NCBI GenBank assembly: GCA_021781495.1 | Contig: JAJXWS010000012.1 | Coordinates: forward strand, 1 to 55,843 | From: Acidobacteriota bacterium | Lineage (GTDB): Bacteria > Acidobacteriota > Terriglobia > Terriglobales > Acidobacteriaceae | DNA: 55,843 nucleotides | Direction of reading: 5' to 3' | In this document: piece by piece, positions 15,276 to 22,608 of the stretch | How the letters are laid out: the number at the start of each line of letters is the position of its first letter | Numbering within the stretch: the first letter of the stretch is position 1 | Program-made: the position numbers and the translations under genes | Notes under the pieces: generated by a model | Told to the model about the DNA's origin: nothing | What the model saw: the letters and a program-made list of their open reading frames with translations, nothing else | Databases searched by the model: none

Positions 15276-15548
15276 ATGGCAGCCATGACGATCCCACAAC
15301 CAGAGCGTCTGCGTGGACGGCTGATTCGCAAGCATCGCGACGGCTACGGATTTCTCTCCCTCGGCCAGCGCGAAATCGAGGTCTTTATCCTGCAATCCCA
15401 GTTGCCTCCGGAAGCGTGGCGCCGCGGTGTCGAGGTCGAGTTTACGCTCGCCCCTGGGCGCCGGGGCGCCCGCTCTCCCCGGGCGGTCAATCCGGTCGTC
15501 GTCCCACACCCGGAGGATCCGAATGAGCCAGGTCATCGTCGGCTGTGA
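15276..15548 (+). CDS. Divergent cold-shock-domain protein (90 aa)
   Basis: Residues about 12-65 carry a cold-shock domain: GRLIRKHRDGYGFLSLGQRE then IEVFILQSQL, GVEVEFTLAPGRRGARSPRA. The RNP1-like segment is GYGFL rather than KGFGFI and the RNP2-like segment is VFILQS rather than VFVHFS. Cold-shock proteins bind single-stranded nucleic acid and melt RNA structure. The gene starts one base after the groEL stop, placing protein and RNA folding helpers in one unit. Confidence 0.72.
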   Translation: MAAMTIPQPERLRGRLIRKHRDGYGFLSLGQREIEVFILQSQLPPEAWRRGVEVEFTLAPGRRGARSPRAVNPVVVPHPEDPNEPGHRRL

Positions 15549-15816
15549 CGGTATCTATGAACTCGAGGAGGACGGCACCCGCCGCCTTCTCACCCGCACC
15601 TTCGCCTCTCTCGATCGCATGGACCCGCCGAGGGACTACCTCTGGATGGATCCCTTCGGGAAGCTGCTCTGTGTCACCAGGGACGAGTTTAAGCGGCTGC
15701 GGCGGGCGCGGCGGCGCGACATACTCACATCCCTTGCCGCCCTCGCCGGCGTCCTGGCCGGCTTTTACGCGCTGTTCTTTGGGATGGTCTGGCTGCTTTG
15801 GAGAGTCTTCCATTGA
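15523..15816 (+). CDS. Small membrane protein (97 aa)
   Basis: ATG 15523 has GGAGG six bases upstream and overlaps the cold-shock gene. Soluble N-terminus (MSQVIVGCDGIYELEEDGTR), basic stretch KRLRRARRRD, then one membrane helix (about 72-95: LAALAGVLAGFYALFFGMVW). The basic stretch keeps the N-terminal domain in the cytoplasm. No family recognised. Confidence 0.65.
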   Translation: MSQVIVGCDGIYELEEDGTRRLLTRTFASLDRMDPPRDYLWMDPFGKLLCVTRDEFKRLRRARRRDILTSLAALAGVLAGFYALFFGMVWLLWRVFH

Positions 15817-16811
15817 AATCGAAAACACCCCCGAAAGCCGGCCCCTCCATCTATGTGCGCGACAACCGCCGCCCCGGCTGGTTCTGGGCCGAGAATGAGC
15901 TGGTCGACGTCTTCGCACCCCTCGTCGGCCCCTATGCCCTGGCCGTCTTTGTGACCATCCTGCGCCTGTGCCAGGGGAACTCAGCCCTGGTCGAGGTCTC
16001 GGTCCGCGACATTGAGCGCGCCTGGAAGCACAAGGATTTTCGCGCATCGCTGAGCCGCAGCTCCATCACCCGGGCCTTGTCCCAACTGCTCGCCGCCGGC
16101 CTCCTGCGCCTCTCCCGCGAGGGCACGCGCAGCCGGCCAGCCGAGTACCTTGTGGGCGATCTACGCGACTTAGCCGCCTCTCTGACCGTCGAGCAGCGCG
16201 AAAATCTTCTCGTTCGGCTCGAGGGTCAGCGCGACCGATGTGTCCCCCAGGGGGACACCCCAAACTTCCACAGCGATCTGCGGAAAAGCTGTGGAAAAGC
16301 CTGTGGAAAGGACCAGTTATCCACAGAAATCCCGGGGACACATGTGTCCCCCAGGGGGACGTATGTGTCCCCCACGGGGACACTATCTATTAAAGACAGT
16401 AAGACTATAAACACTCCCCCTACCCCCTCCGCGGGAGGGGGTGAAGAGAACGATTCTTCCGTTCCCGACCTCCGCGCGCCGAAACTCGCCTGGGACGCCT
16501 GTCTCGGAAAGGTCCGGGCGCATCTGCTCGCCGCCGCGCCAACCGTTCACCGCGGGGGCCGCGACCCCCTCGCCGACTGGAAGGTCTTTGAGGAGATCGC
16601 GCTGGTTGGCTATTTTCGTGACCGTGCCGGTCTTGTGCTCCACCTGTCGTCACCCTGCCCCGGCGATGCCAGGGAAGCGCTCGCCCATTACTCGCGCACG
16701 CGGAACATGGTGCTTCACGTCGCCCTGCGGCAGGCCTTCGAGGAGCCGGTCAGCGGCTTGAAAGTCTCTTTCCGTACCTGCACCGACGCAAGCCAGGAAG
16801 GTGCGGCATGA
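15813..16811 (+). CDS. Replication initiator-like protein with winged helix (332 aa)
   Basis: TTG 15813 overlaps the previous stop (TTGA) and has GGAG upstream. Residues about 20-125 form a winged-helix domain (YALAVFVTILRLC...VSVRDIERAW...SRSSITRALSQLLAAGLLRL), as in lambda O and related phage initiators. The middle part is unstructured and is encoded by the palindromic repeats and DnaA boxes described separately. The C-terminal 110 residues form a second domain (KVFEEIALVGYFRDRAGLVL) that may contact host helicase-loading or DnaA protein. No helicase or polymerase gene was recognised in the window, so host replication proteins must be recruited. Confidence 0.72.
   Translation: MKSKTPPKAGPSIYVRDNRRPGWFWAENELVDVFAPLVGPYALAVFVTILRLCQGNSALVEVSVRDIERAWKHKDFRASLSRSSITRALSQLLAAGLLRLSREGTRSRPAEYLVGDLRDLAASLTVEQRENLLVRLEGQRDRCVPQGDTPNFHSDLRKSCGKACGKDQLSTEIPGTHVSPRGTYVSPTGTLSIKDSKTINTPPTPSAGGGEENDSSVPDLRAPKLAWDACLGKVRAHLLAAAPTVHRGGRDPLADWKVFEEIALVGYFRDRAGLVLHLSSPCPGDAREALAHYSRTRNMVLHVALRQAFEEPVSGLKVSFRTCTDASQEGAA
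16240..16258. repeat. Iteron-like palindrome 1
   Basis: GTGTCCCCC-A-GGGGGACAC, a perfect 19-base palindrome with nine-base arms, 104 bases upstream of the next GTGTCCCCC copy (close to five times the 21-base spacing seen between the later copies). Confidence 0.7.
16290..16325. promoter_or_regulatory. DnaA-box cluster
   Basis: TGTGGAAAA (16290-16298, reverse of TTTTCCACA), TGTGGAAAG (16302-16310, one mismatch) and TTATCCACA (16317-16325, perfect). Three boxes in 36 bases, centred 12-15 bases apart. They encode part of the initiator's linker. Confidence 0.6.
16334..16383. repeat. Cluster of three overlapping iteron-like palindromes
   Basis: GGGGACACATGTGTCCCC (16334-16351) is a perfect 18-base palindrome. 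It is followed by GTCCCCC-A-GGGGGAC (16346-16360) and GTGTCCCC-CAC-GGGGACAC (16365-16383). The forward GTGTCCCCC copies start at 16344 and 16365, 21 bases apart, i.e. two helical turns on one DNA face. Confidence 0.7.
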
Positions 16812-16835
16812 CCTCCAAAACAACGAAAGGAACCT

Positions 16836-17204
16836 ATGTCCAAGCCTGATCTCACACCCATCAACCTCGGTTCAGTCGCAAAAGGCGCTGCGCTTGAACT
16901 CTTCGAAAAAGCCGTCGCCGACGTCGTCCGCAACATCGCGGACACAGACACCGAAGCCACCGCAGAGCGCGAGATTACCATCAAATTCAAGTTCAGGCCG
17001 GAGGGCGACCGGCGCGGCGTCGAAGTCGTCACCACCGCCGCCACAAAGCTCGCCGGCGCCATGAAGCACAAGAGCCGGGCCTACGTGGGCAAGGACACCG
17101 CCGGCGGCGCGCACCTCTTTCTTGAGGATCCGCGCCAGGACACACTCTTCGACCTGCCCCAGCAAGAGAGCAGGGTGCTCGACTTTAAGGAGCGGTCCTC
17201 GTAA
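16836..17204 (+). CDS. Phage replication-module protein (122 aa)
   Basis: Contains INLGSVAKGAALELFEKAVA, then a beta-rich core (REITIKFKFRPEGDRRGVEV) and the ending DPRQDTLFDL. This pattern matches a small protein family that I recall from replication modules of many siphophages, where it precedes recombination or DUF2303-like genes, as here. Its activity is not established. Confidence 0.68.
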   Translation: MSKPDLTPINLGSVAKGAALELFEKAVADVVRNIADTDTEATAEREITIKFKFRPEGDRRGVEVVTTAATKLAGAMKHKSRAYVGKDTAGGAHLFLEDPRQDTLFDLPQQESRVLDFKERSS

Positions 17205-17267
17205 GATCCGCACGCCCTCATCCAAACCGCAACGCGCACCGCGCAGAAAACAGAGAGGAAAACGAAC

Positions 17268-18038
17268 ATGATCGCAGAAGCCATCAAGGAAATTCAGGCC
17301 CTCACTCAGCGCTCAGAAAAGGCCGAACTCTTCGAGACATCGACCGAACTTTTCGACGGAAAACCACAGTCCTATGTTCGGCTCACTGAGCCGGGCCAGT
17401 TCGGCCGGAAGATCGGCGGGATCCTCGCGCCACCGCGGCCCGCATCGCTTTCGGTCAGCACGCTTACCGGCCTGGTCGACGCCATCAGGGCCGGCGCTGC
17501 GGGCGAGATGAGCCGGCGCCTGGTGCACGTCGAGGACTACCTCAAGGTCGCGGTCAAAAGCACCTACTCGGATTGCTTCGGCATCCGTGACACGGTGCTC
17601 AAAGCCGAGTACAAGCCGAACGGGGCGTTTCAGTTTGACACCTACTACAACGACCCGGAGAGGTTCATCATCGCCCTGCAGGCGGGCTTCTACATGAACG
17701 ACGACGCGGTCTATGTGCAGAAGATCGCCTCGGGCCTCGTCGCCGTCCAGGGCGAAATCAGCACCGAGGATGATGGGTTCTCGCAGAAGGTCGCCATCAA
17801 AACCGGCGAGATCCGCACCAAGGAGGCGCACATCAAGCCGCGGGTCAAGCTGATTCCGCGACGCACCTTCGACGAGGCCGCACCCGTCGAGAGCGAGTTT
17901 CTCGTTCGCCTCAAAGCGGACCCCATGAGCATCGCCATCTTCTCCGTCGACGGCACCAAGTGGCAGGGCGAGTGCATGCGCTCGATCGCCAAGTGGCTCA
18001 AGGAAAACCTGCCGGCCGAAACGCCGATCGTCGCCTAA
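17268..18038 (+). CDS. DUF2303/YfdQ-like phage protein (256 aa)
   Basis: The N-terminal half carries LSVSTLTGLVDAIRAGAAGE and VHVEDYLKVAVKS, and the middle FQFDTYYNDPERFIIALQAG, resembling the YfdQ/DUF2303 group as I remember it. Such genes sit beside the preceding small family in phage early regions. Function unknown; probably linked to DNA replication or recombination. AGAGAGGAAAACGAAC precedes the ATG. Confidence 0.65.
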   Translation: MIAEAIKEIQALTQRSEKAELFETSTELFDGKPQSYVRLTEPGQFGRKIGGILAPPRPASLSVSTLTGLVDAIRAGAAGEMSRRLVHVEDYLKVAVKSTYSDCFGIRDTVLKAEYKPNGAFQFDTYYNDPERFIIALQAGFYMNDDAVYVQKIASGLVAVQGEISTEDDGFSQKVAIKTGEIRTKEAHIKPRVKLIPRRTFDEAAPVESEFLVRLKADPMSIAIFSVDGTKWQGECMRSIAKWLKENLPAETPIVA

Positions 18039-18047
18039 AGGAGACCG

Positions 18048-19343
18048 ATGCCGGCACTCTCTGCACTCCCGCTTTTCGGAAGCCTGCCGCCGTGGCTCCT
18101 GCTCGTCGCAGGGGCTGCGGTCGGCTGGCTGCGCAACTTCTGGAACTGGATCTACTCCCACACCCTGGGCCAACTGACCCAGCGGATCCGCGTCTCCGTC
18201 ACCATCGAAGAGTACGAGCACGCCGAGGCGTGGCTCTGGCTGCAGCACTGGACAGAGAAGCGCCTGCGGTCACGCAAGATCGCCGCCCTCTCGCTGCGTA
18301 AGGTGAGGCGGCAAAGGAACCAGCCGGAGAGCCCAGATGAAGGCGCCGACGACTCCAGCTATGAGCTGCTGCCGGCCGAGGGTGTGTATCCCTTCCTCTG
18401 GTCGGGGAAAGTCGTCGTCGTGAACTCCGGCAAGGAAGAGGGCACGGCCGAGGGCGGCGGCGGAAATCGGTCGCTCTTTGTGCGACGGCGCATGACGGTC
18501 GGCATCTTCCCGACAAGGTGCCGGGGGCTGCTTCTGCAACTTATCGAAGAGGCGCGCAAAAGCTGGGAGGAAAACCATCCTTCCGCCCAGCAATACTATT
18601 TTCACCGATGGTCCTATTGGAGCAGCCGACCGCTCGCGCGGCGCAGCCCATCGACGGTCTATCTGCCGGCGGGGGTCTTCGAGGACATCCTCGGCGACGC
18701 GCGCCAGTTTCTGGAGTCGCAGCCGGCCTTTGAAGAGCTGGGCGTGCCGTACCGGCGCGGCTACCTCTTCTACGGACCCCCGGGCTGCGGCAAGACCACC
18801 ACGGTGATCGCCCTCGCCACGGCCCTCGCGCGGCCGCTCTATTACCTTTCGCTCGCCTCCGTCCGCAATCGCGACGACCTGGCCAGCCTGCTCGACGGGG
18901 TCCGGCCCGGCTCGATCGTGCTCATCGAAGACGTCGACTGCGTGAGCGCGGCGGTCGAGCGGATGAACCACCAGGGCGACCCCGGGGCCAAGCCAGGCGA
19001 GCTCACCCAGTCGAACGCGAACCAGGCGCAGGACCGGCTCACAACCAGCGATCTGCTCAACCAGATCGACGGCGTCGTCGCCTCAGAGGGGCGCATCCTG
19101 ATTATGACGACGAACTATCCGGAGAATCTGGACGCTGCCCTGGTACGGCCCGGGAGGGTCGACCGCCGGTGGGAGATCGGCTACCCGGCGACGGAGCAGC
19201 TGCTGCGCTTCCACGCGCGTGCGGTAAGCCTGGGAATGACCCGGGATACCACGCAGGACTTCCTGGCGCGGTTAGGACCCCAGGCGACCATCGCCAGCGC
19301 ACAAACCGTGATCTTCCAGTCGGCCTGGGAGGCGCGCCCATGA
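18048..19343 (+). CDS. BCS1-like membrane-anchored AAA ATPase (431 aa)
   Basis: One membrane helix near residues 14-30 (PPWLLLVAGAAVGWLRNFWN), a BCS1-type middle domain (about 80-225) and an AAA module. The module has Walker A GPPGCGKTT (243-251), Walker B VLIEDVD (291-297), sensor MTTNYPENLD (353-362) and arginine-finger region VRPGRVDRR (366-374). The lead-in GVPYRRGYLFYGPPG is diagnostic of the BCS1 branch. Mitochondrial Bcs1 translocates folded Rieske protein; bacterial and viral members are uncharacterised. The membrane helix puts the ATPase in the cytoplasm, a second membrane-tethered folding or unfolding machine in the same operon as GroES. Confidence 0.9.
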   Translation: MPALSALPLFGSLPPWLLLVAGAAVGWLRNFWNWIYSHTLGQLTQRIRVSVTIEEYEHAEAWLWLQHWTEKRLRSRKIAALSLRKVRRQRNQPESPDEGADDSSYELLPAEGVYPFLWSGKVVVVNSGKEEGTAEGGGGNRSLFVRRRMTVGIFPTRCRGLLLQLIEEARKSWEENHPSAQQYYFHRWSYWSSRPLARRSPSTVYLPAGVFEDILGDARQFLESQPAFEELGVPYRRGYLFYGPPGCGKTTTVIALATALARPLYYLSLASVRNRDDLASLLDGVRPGSIVLIEDVDCVSAAVERMNHQGDPGAKPGELTQSNANQAQDRLTTSDLLNQIDGVVASEGRILIMTTNYPENLDAALVRPGRVDRRWEIGYPATEQLLRFHARAVSLGMTRDTTQDFLARLGPQATIASAQTVIFQSAWEARP

Positions 19344-19558
19344 GGTGCTGCCCCACGTGTCACCGGCCATTCGGCGGCAAGCAGAGGTTTTGCTTTGCCT
19401 GCCGGCGGCCCATTCTCAGAACCCACAAGTGGCACATCATCGGCTGCTACATCGAGCACGATGATTGTCAGAACCCCACCATGCGTCAGCTCGTCCGAAC
19501 GCAGGAGGCCGGGCCCCTGTTGGCCGAGGCATCTCAACCTTCCGAGGAGAAGCCATGA
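19340..19558 (+). CDS. Small zinc-ribbon protein (72 aa)
   Basis: ATGA overlap with the ATPase gene. C4-x2-C7 and C18-x2-C21 (CCPTCHRPFGGKQRFCFACR) form a zinc ribbon; a second C36/H40/C43 group follows. Likely nucleic-acid or protein interaction; function unknown. Confidence 0.65.
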   Translation: MRCCPTCHRPFGGKQRFCFACRRPILRTHKWHIIGCYIEHDDCQNPTMRQLVRTQEAGPLLAEASQPSEEKP

Positions 19559-19573
19559 GACAGAGGAGGGACG

Positions 19574-19870
19574 ATGATAACAGTTCGATTTCCAACGGGA
19601 TTTTCCGTGCAATACAACAACGCAAATTACGCAACCCGAAGCCATGACGGTGGTTACACGGACATCTACACCAAGAAGGACGGCGCTTGGGTTGCACAGG
19701 TGCCGACCTCTTCTTGCCTAATCGAAGTAGTTTCTCCCTGCCGTACTTACGACGCCAGCAACGGAAGCGGGGATGTCAGCGCTGAAGTGCGCGAACTAAG
19801 GCGCACCATTGAGAGTCTCAAACGCAAGATCAAAAAAGGTCGAGGTGAAACAGCAAAACAAGGATGGTGA
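19574..19870 (+). CDS. Small hypothetical protein (98 aa)
   Basis: GGAGG precedes the ATG. A beta-rich first half (VRFPTGFSVQYNNANYATRS ... VAQVPTSSCLIEVV) and a basic coiled-coil end (VRELRRTIESLKRKIKK). Lower GC than neighbours, as are the next few genes to about 20795. No family recognised. Confidence 0.62.
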   Translation: MITVRFPTGFSVQYNNANYATRSHDGGYTDIYTKKDGAWVAQVPTSSCLIEVVSPCRTYDASNGSGDVSAEVRELRRTIESLKRKIKKGRGETAKQGW

Positions 19871-19875
19871 GTGAG

Positions 19876-20319
19876 ATGACACGCTGGAAAGAACTTGGGA
19901 TGACGGCTGAGGAGTATGTGAGGAGTAGGTGGAAAACTCCGGTGATGCTGCGCGACTCCACGACGGAAGACAAAGGATTCGGCCTTTTGTTGCTGCGCGA
20001 CTCTACGACGGAAGACAAAGGCTTCGGCCTTTTGTTAGGATCGCGTGGAATCTGGCCCTGTACCGAGGATTGGAGCGTCGTCTGGCTCGCAGCCGCCACC
20101 TTTATCGCAGAGCACGAAGAAGCGATAAGGCAGAAGCGGGAGGAGATCGCCACAATGTCTGAGTATGCAGAGGCGTCATTGAGCATGGCTGAATCTGGGA
20201 TTGAAAACGGCGATTCCTTCATTGCCGGTGTCGGAGCAAAAGGACTTTACGCGGAATGTCGCATCCTCGCCGTTCTCGAAGGCCAGCTTGAGGGGATGCT
20301 GAAAGGGTGGAAGGGATGA
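19876..20319 (+). CDS. Hypothetical protein with in-frame tandem hairpin repeat (147 aa)
   Basis: The ATG at 19876 is preferred over 19864 because it is preceded by GGTGAG at a workable distance. After a short start (MTRWKELGMTAEEYVRSRWK), residues about 25-54 are two copies of LRDSTTEDKGFGLLL encoded by the 45-base tandem repeat at 19948-20037. The rest (WSVVWLAAATFIAEHEEAIR onwards) is a helical domain of unknown function. Without the insert the protein would be about 117 residues. Confidence 0.6.
   Translation: MTRWKELGMTAEEYVRSRWKTPVMLRDSTTEDKGFGLLLLRDSTTEDKGFGLLLGSRGIWPCTEDWSVVWLAAATFIAEHEEAIRQKREEIATMSEYAEASLSMAESGIENGDSFIAGVGAKGLYAECRILAVLEGQLEGMLKGWKG
19948..20037 (+). repeat. 45-base tandem repeat carrying terminator-like hairpins
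   Basis: Two 45-base units (19948-19992 and 19993-20037) differ at three positions. Each ends in a hairpin followed by T residues; in unit 2 it is AAAGGC-TTCG-GCCTTT, a stable TTCG loop. The unit is a multiple of three, so the reading frame is kept. Confidence 0.8.
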
Positions 20320-20423
20320 CATCGTTCATACACTGGCTCAACACTACATGGTGGGGCGGATGGCTCATGGGAATGGGATGCGGCATGTTTCTAGCTGATG
20401 TATTCAGGGACAAAAAGAGATAA
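20316..20423 (+). CDS. Very small membrane protein (35 aa)
   Basis: ATG 20316 overlaps the preceding TGA (ATGA). The product starts MTSFIHWLNTTWWGGWLMGM and continues GCGMFLADVFRDKKR: one hydrophobic Trp/Met-rich helix with a basic C-terminus. Coupling to the upstream gene supports translation. Could be a small toxin-like or holin-like peptide, but nothing proves this. Confidence 0.45.
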   Translation: MTSFIHWLNTTWWGGWLMGMGCGMFLADVFRDKKR

Positions 20424-20456
20424 CTGACGCAGCCAAGCGGCTGGAGGGGAACCGAG

Positions 20457-20795
20457 ATGAGCGAGTACCCGATACCGGAAGACCTGCAGGAACTTTACAG
20501 GAAGGCAAAGAATTTCAACGCGGGAATCGCCTATGCGATAGGTCATTTGCCAGAGCAAGTTGCTCAGCTTGACAGGCTCATCGAGCGCATCGCCAAGCAG
20601 GAAGCCGAGATTGAGCGGCTGACAGAAGTCAATACGAAGATGCGCGAGATTCTGACTTCCATTTCTGCTGTACTCGCCACAATCGAAAGCTGCACGTTTG
20701 TTAATCATCGCTTGACGGCGAATGAAGTCTTGGAGCCGTTGCAGGCGAAAATTCTTGCAGTGCTCATCGCAGCACGGGCAAAGGAGAAGCCATGA
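20457..20795 (+). CDS. Coiled-coil protein (112 aa)
   Basis: GGAGG lies upstream of the ATG. Residues about 30-75 (PEQVAQLDRLIERIAKQEAE ... RLTEVNTKMREILTS) form a coiled coil; the ends are helical. ATGA overlap with the next gene. No family recognised. Confidence 0.62.
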   Translation: MSEYPIPEDLQELYRKAKNFNAGIAYAIGHLPEQVAQLDRLIERIAKQEAEIERLTEVNTKMREILTSISAVLATIESCTFVNHRLTANEVLEPLQAKILAVLIAARAKEKP

Positions 20796-21250
20796 GACGA
20801 CGTAGGACCCTGATTGTTTACGCCGGCGATGCGGATCTCGCCGGGGAGTACGCCTTCATTTTTCGCCACCGCCGCAGCGGCGCCCGCAGCGCGCCGGCCT
20901 ATGACACCACCCCCTGCTCGGACCCCGAGGCGCTGGTCGCCCACGTGCGTGCCATGCGGCCCGACGGCGTCCTGCTGGTCGTCGACGGCATCGCCGAGGC
21001 CGACACCCTGTTGGGGAAGATCCAGCTTCGCTATTGGCAGCTGCCCGTCGTGTTTCTTGCGGCCCATGTCCCCGGCTGCCGGTATCAATCCGCGCAACCA
21101 TGCCAGCTCGTCCTGCACCGCGGCGCACTGTTCGATCACGTGGATCACGCCACCCGGGGAAAACGGGGCCCGGCTCCACGGATCCGGCCCGCGCCGGCGC
21201 TGAGCGCCGCCCCTGGGGCGCCAGTCCCGGCGGCACGCTGCATCACATAA
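20792..21250 (+). CDS. Receiver-like hypothetical protein (152 aa)
   Basis: The first 95 residues alternate strand and helix like a CheY fold (TLIVYAGDADLAGEYAFIFR ... RPDGVLLVVDGIAEADTLLG ... LPVVFLAAHVPG). The acidic D13 and the D in VVDG sit where a receiver would have them, but this is weak. The C-terminal 50 residues are Pro/Ala-rich and may be poorly ordered. Function unknown. Confidence 0.5.
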   Translation: MRRRRTLIVYAGDADLAGEYAFIFRHRRSGARSAPAYDTTPCSDPEALVAHVRAMRPDGVLLVVDGIAEADTLLGKIQLRYWQLPVVFLAAHVPGCRYQSAQPCQLVLHRGALFDHVDHATRGKRGPAPRIRPAPALSAAPGAPVPAARCIT

Positions 21251-21265
21251 GGGAGAAAAACGCGA

Positions 21266-21631
21266 ATGGGATGGCCAAAAGGAAGGAAGCGGGGCCCAGG
21301 AAGCCCCGAGGTCAGAGAGAAGCTCCGCGCCGCGCAGACAGCAGCCTGGGCCAACCCCGAGGTCAGAGAGAAGCGCCGCGCCGCGCAGACAGCAGCCTGG
21401 GCCAACCCCGAGGTCAGAGAGAAGCGCCGCGCCGCGCAGACAGCAGCCTGGGCCAACCCCGAGGTCAGAGAGAAGCGCCGCGCCGCGCAAATGCAGGCGC
21501 GGCTATGCCGCGCACAGCAGTGTCAGGCGTGCTACGAGGGCAACTGTCTGGCATGCGACGGTGGCAAATGTAAGTGTATTTGCTCTGCAGAAATGGACCG
21601 AAAGGTGATTCCAGTCCAGAGGAGAGCCTGA
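21266..21631 (+). CDS. Tandem-repeat, Cys-rich small protein (121 aa)
   Basis: Starts MGWPKGRKRGPGSPEVREKL and then has three further copies of a 17-residue unit (NPEVREKRRAAQTAAWA) encoded by 51-base DNA repeats. The unit resembles NUMOD3-like DNA-binding modules of homing endonucleases (PEVREKLRAA). The C-terminus is Cys-rich (CQACYEGNCLACDGGKCKCI), likely binding metal. Probably DNA-binding; no nuclease domain is present. Confidence 0.65.
   Translation: MGWPKGRKRGPGSPEVREKLRAAQTAAWANPEVREKRRAAQTAAWANPEVREKRRAAQTAAWANPEVREKRRAAQMQARLCRAQQCQACYEGNCLACDGGKCKCICSAEMDRKVIPVQRRA
21304..21490 (+). repeat. 51-base direct repeats, about 3.6 copies
   Basis: Units begin at 21304, 21355, 21406 and 21457. 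The first three are nearly identical (CTC versus CGC in the Arg/Leu codon) and the fourth diverges after about 34 bases. Near identity at the DNA level indicates recent expansion. Confidence 0.85.
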
Positions 21632-21633
21632 AG

Positions 21634-22608
21634 ATGAACACAAAGACAAGCATCGAATGGACCGACGCGACATGGAACCCGCTGCGCGGCTGCAGCCGGG
21701 TGAGCGAAGGCTGCCGCAACTGCTACGCGGAGAAGATAGCGTACCGGTTCAGCGGCGCGGGCCAGCCCTATGAGGGGCTGGCGGTGCTCAACAACGGACA
21801 CGCAAGCTGGACGGGAAAAATTGATCTGGTCGAGAAGCACCTGCTTGACCCGCTGAAGTGGGAGACTCCGCGCCTCATCTTCGTCAACTCGATGAGCGAC
21901 TTGTTCCACGAGAACGTGACCGACGAGCAGCGCGATCGCATCTTTGCGGTGATGGCACTTTGCCCGCAGCACACGTTTCAGGTGCTCACGAAGAGGCCGG
22001 AGCGCATGATACAGTACGCGCTCAGAGTTCAGGTGTCCCAACCTCATGACGCCGTCAACCAGGCTGTATTTGACGGAATCAACGCGGTGACCGGGGAGTT
22101 TGCCGCCTGGCCGCTCCCGAACGTCTGGCTGGGCGTGAGCGTAGAGGACCAACCGACCGCCGACGAGCGGATCCCGGTGCTGCTCCAGACGCCAGCGGCC
22201 GTGCGGTTTATCTCGGCGGAGCCACTGCTGGGCAATCTGGCGCTGAGTCCCTGGCTTGGACTTCAGTGCACTCACGAGAGCAGCTATTGCGAGCCAGACA
22301 CCGGCGCAACGGTCTGCCGTGAATGTGAGGAGCAGCCGCTCCTCGACTGGGTGATCTGCGGCGGGGAGAGCGGACCGGGCGCGCGGCCGATGCACCCAGG
22401 ATGGGCGCGGAGCCTGCGTGATCAGTGCGTCGCCGCCGGTGTCCCATATTTCTTCAAGCAATGGGGAGAGTGGGCGCCGAACTGGCTGAACGAAGACGAC
22501 GGCAAAATGATTCCCGGCTCCGAATGGATGGACAGGGTCGGCAAGAAGGCCGCGGGCTCGCTGCTCGACGGCCGGCCGTGGAGGCAGATGCCGGAGGTGC
22601 GCAGATGA
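21634..22608 (+). CDS. Phage Gp37/Gp68 family protein (DUF5131) (324 aa)
   Basis: MNTKTSIEWTDATWNPLRGC is the hallmark start, followed by the Cys motif C-x6-C-x2-C (GCSRVSEGCRNCYAEKIAYR), HENVTDEQRD, FQVLTKRPER, NVWLGVSVEDQ, RFISAEPLLG and VICGGESGPGARPMHP. The family (first named from mycobacteriophage Gp37/Gp68) has a TIM-barrel-like layout with a three-Cys site resembling a radical-SAM cluster motif. Its reaction is not established. Full length for the family. GGAG precedes the ATG. Confidence 0.93.
   Translation: MNTKTSIEWTDATWNPLRGCSRVSEGCRNCYAEKIAYRFSGAGQPYEGLAVLNNGHASWTGKIDLVEKHLLDPLKWETPRLIFVNSMSDLFHENVTDEQRDRIFAVMALCPQHTFQVLTKRPERMIQYALRVQVSQPHDAVNQAVFDGINAVTGEFAAWPLPNVWLGVSVEDQPTADERIPVLLQTPAAVRFISAEPLLGNLALSPWLGLQCTHESSYCEPDTGATVCRECEEQPLLDWVICGGESGPGARPMHPGWARSLRDQCVAAGVPYFFKQWGEWAPNWLNEDDGKMIPGSEWMDRVGKKAAGSLLDGRPWRQMPEVRR

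Larger units (their letters stand above)
16240..16413. other. Candidate phage replication origin inside the initiator gene
   Basis: Three parts in order. First, palindromic iteron-like elements built on GTGTCCCCC: 16240-16258, 16334-16351, 16346-16360 and 16365-16383. Second, DnaA-type boxes at 16290-16298, 16302-16310 and 16317-16325, plus a weak one at 16264-16272. Third, an AT-rich stretch at 16381-16413 in an otherwise GC-rich gene. Iterons, initiator boxes and an AT-rich unwinding element inside the initiator gene is the plan of the lambda origin. Confidence 0.65.

Noticed and set aside
13781..15331. 516-codon reading frame on the minus strand opposite groEL
   Set aside because: It mirrors the real groEL gene in GC-rich DNA and its product is Arg/Gly/Ala-rich with no fold pattern; GroEL motifs on the plus strand are decisive.
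21304..21490. Possible CRISPR-like repeat array
   Set aside because: The repeats are contiguous without spacers and keep a protein frame; this is a coding tandem repeat.
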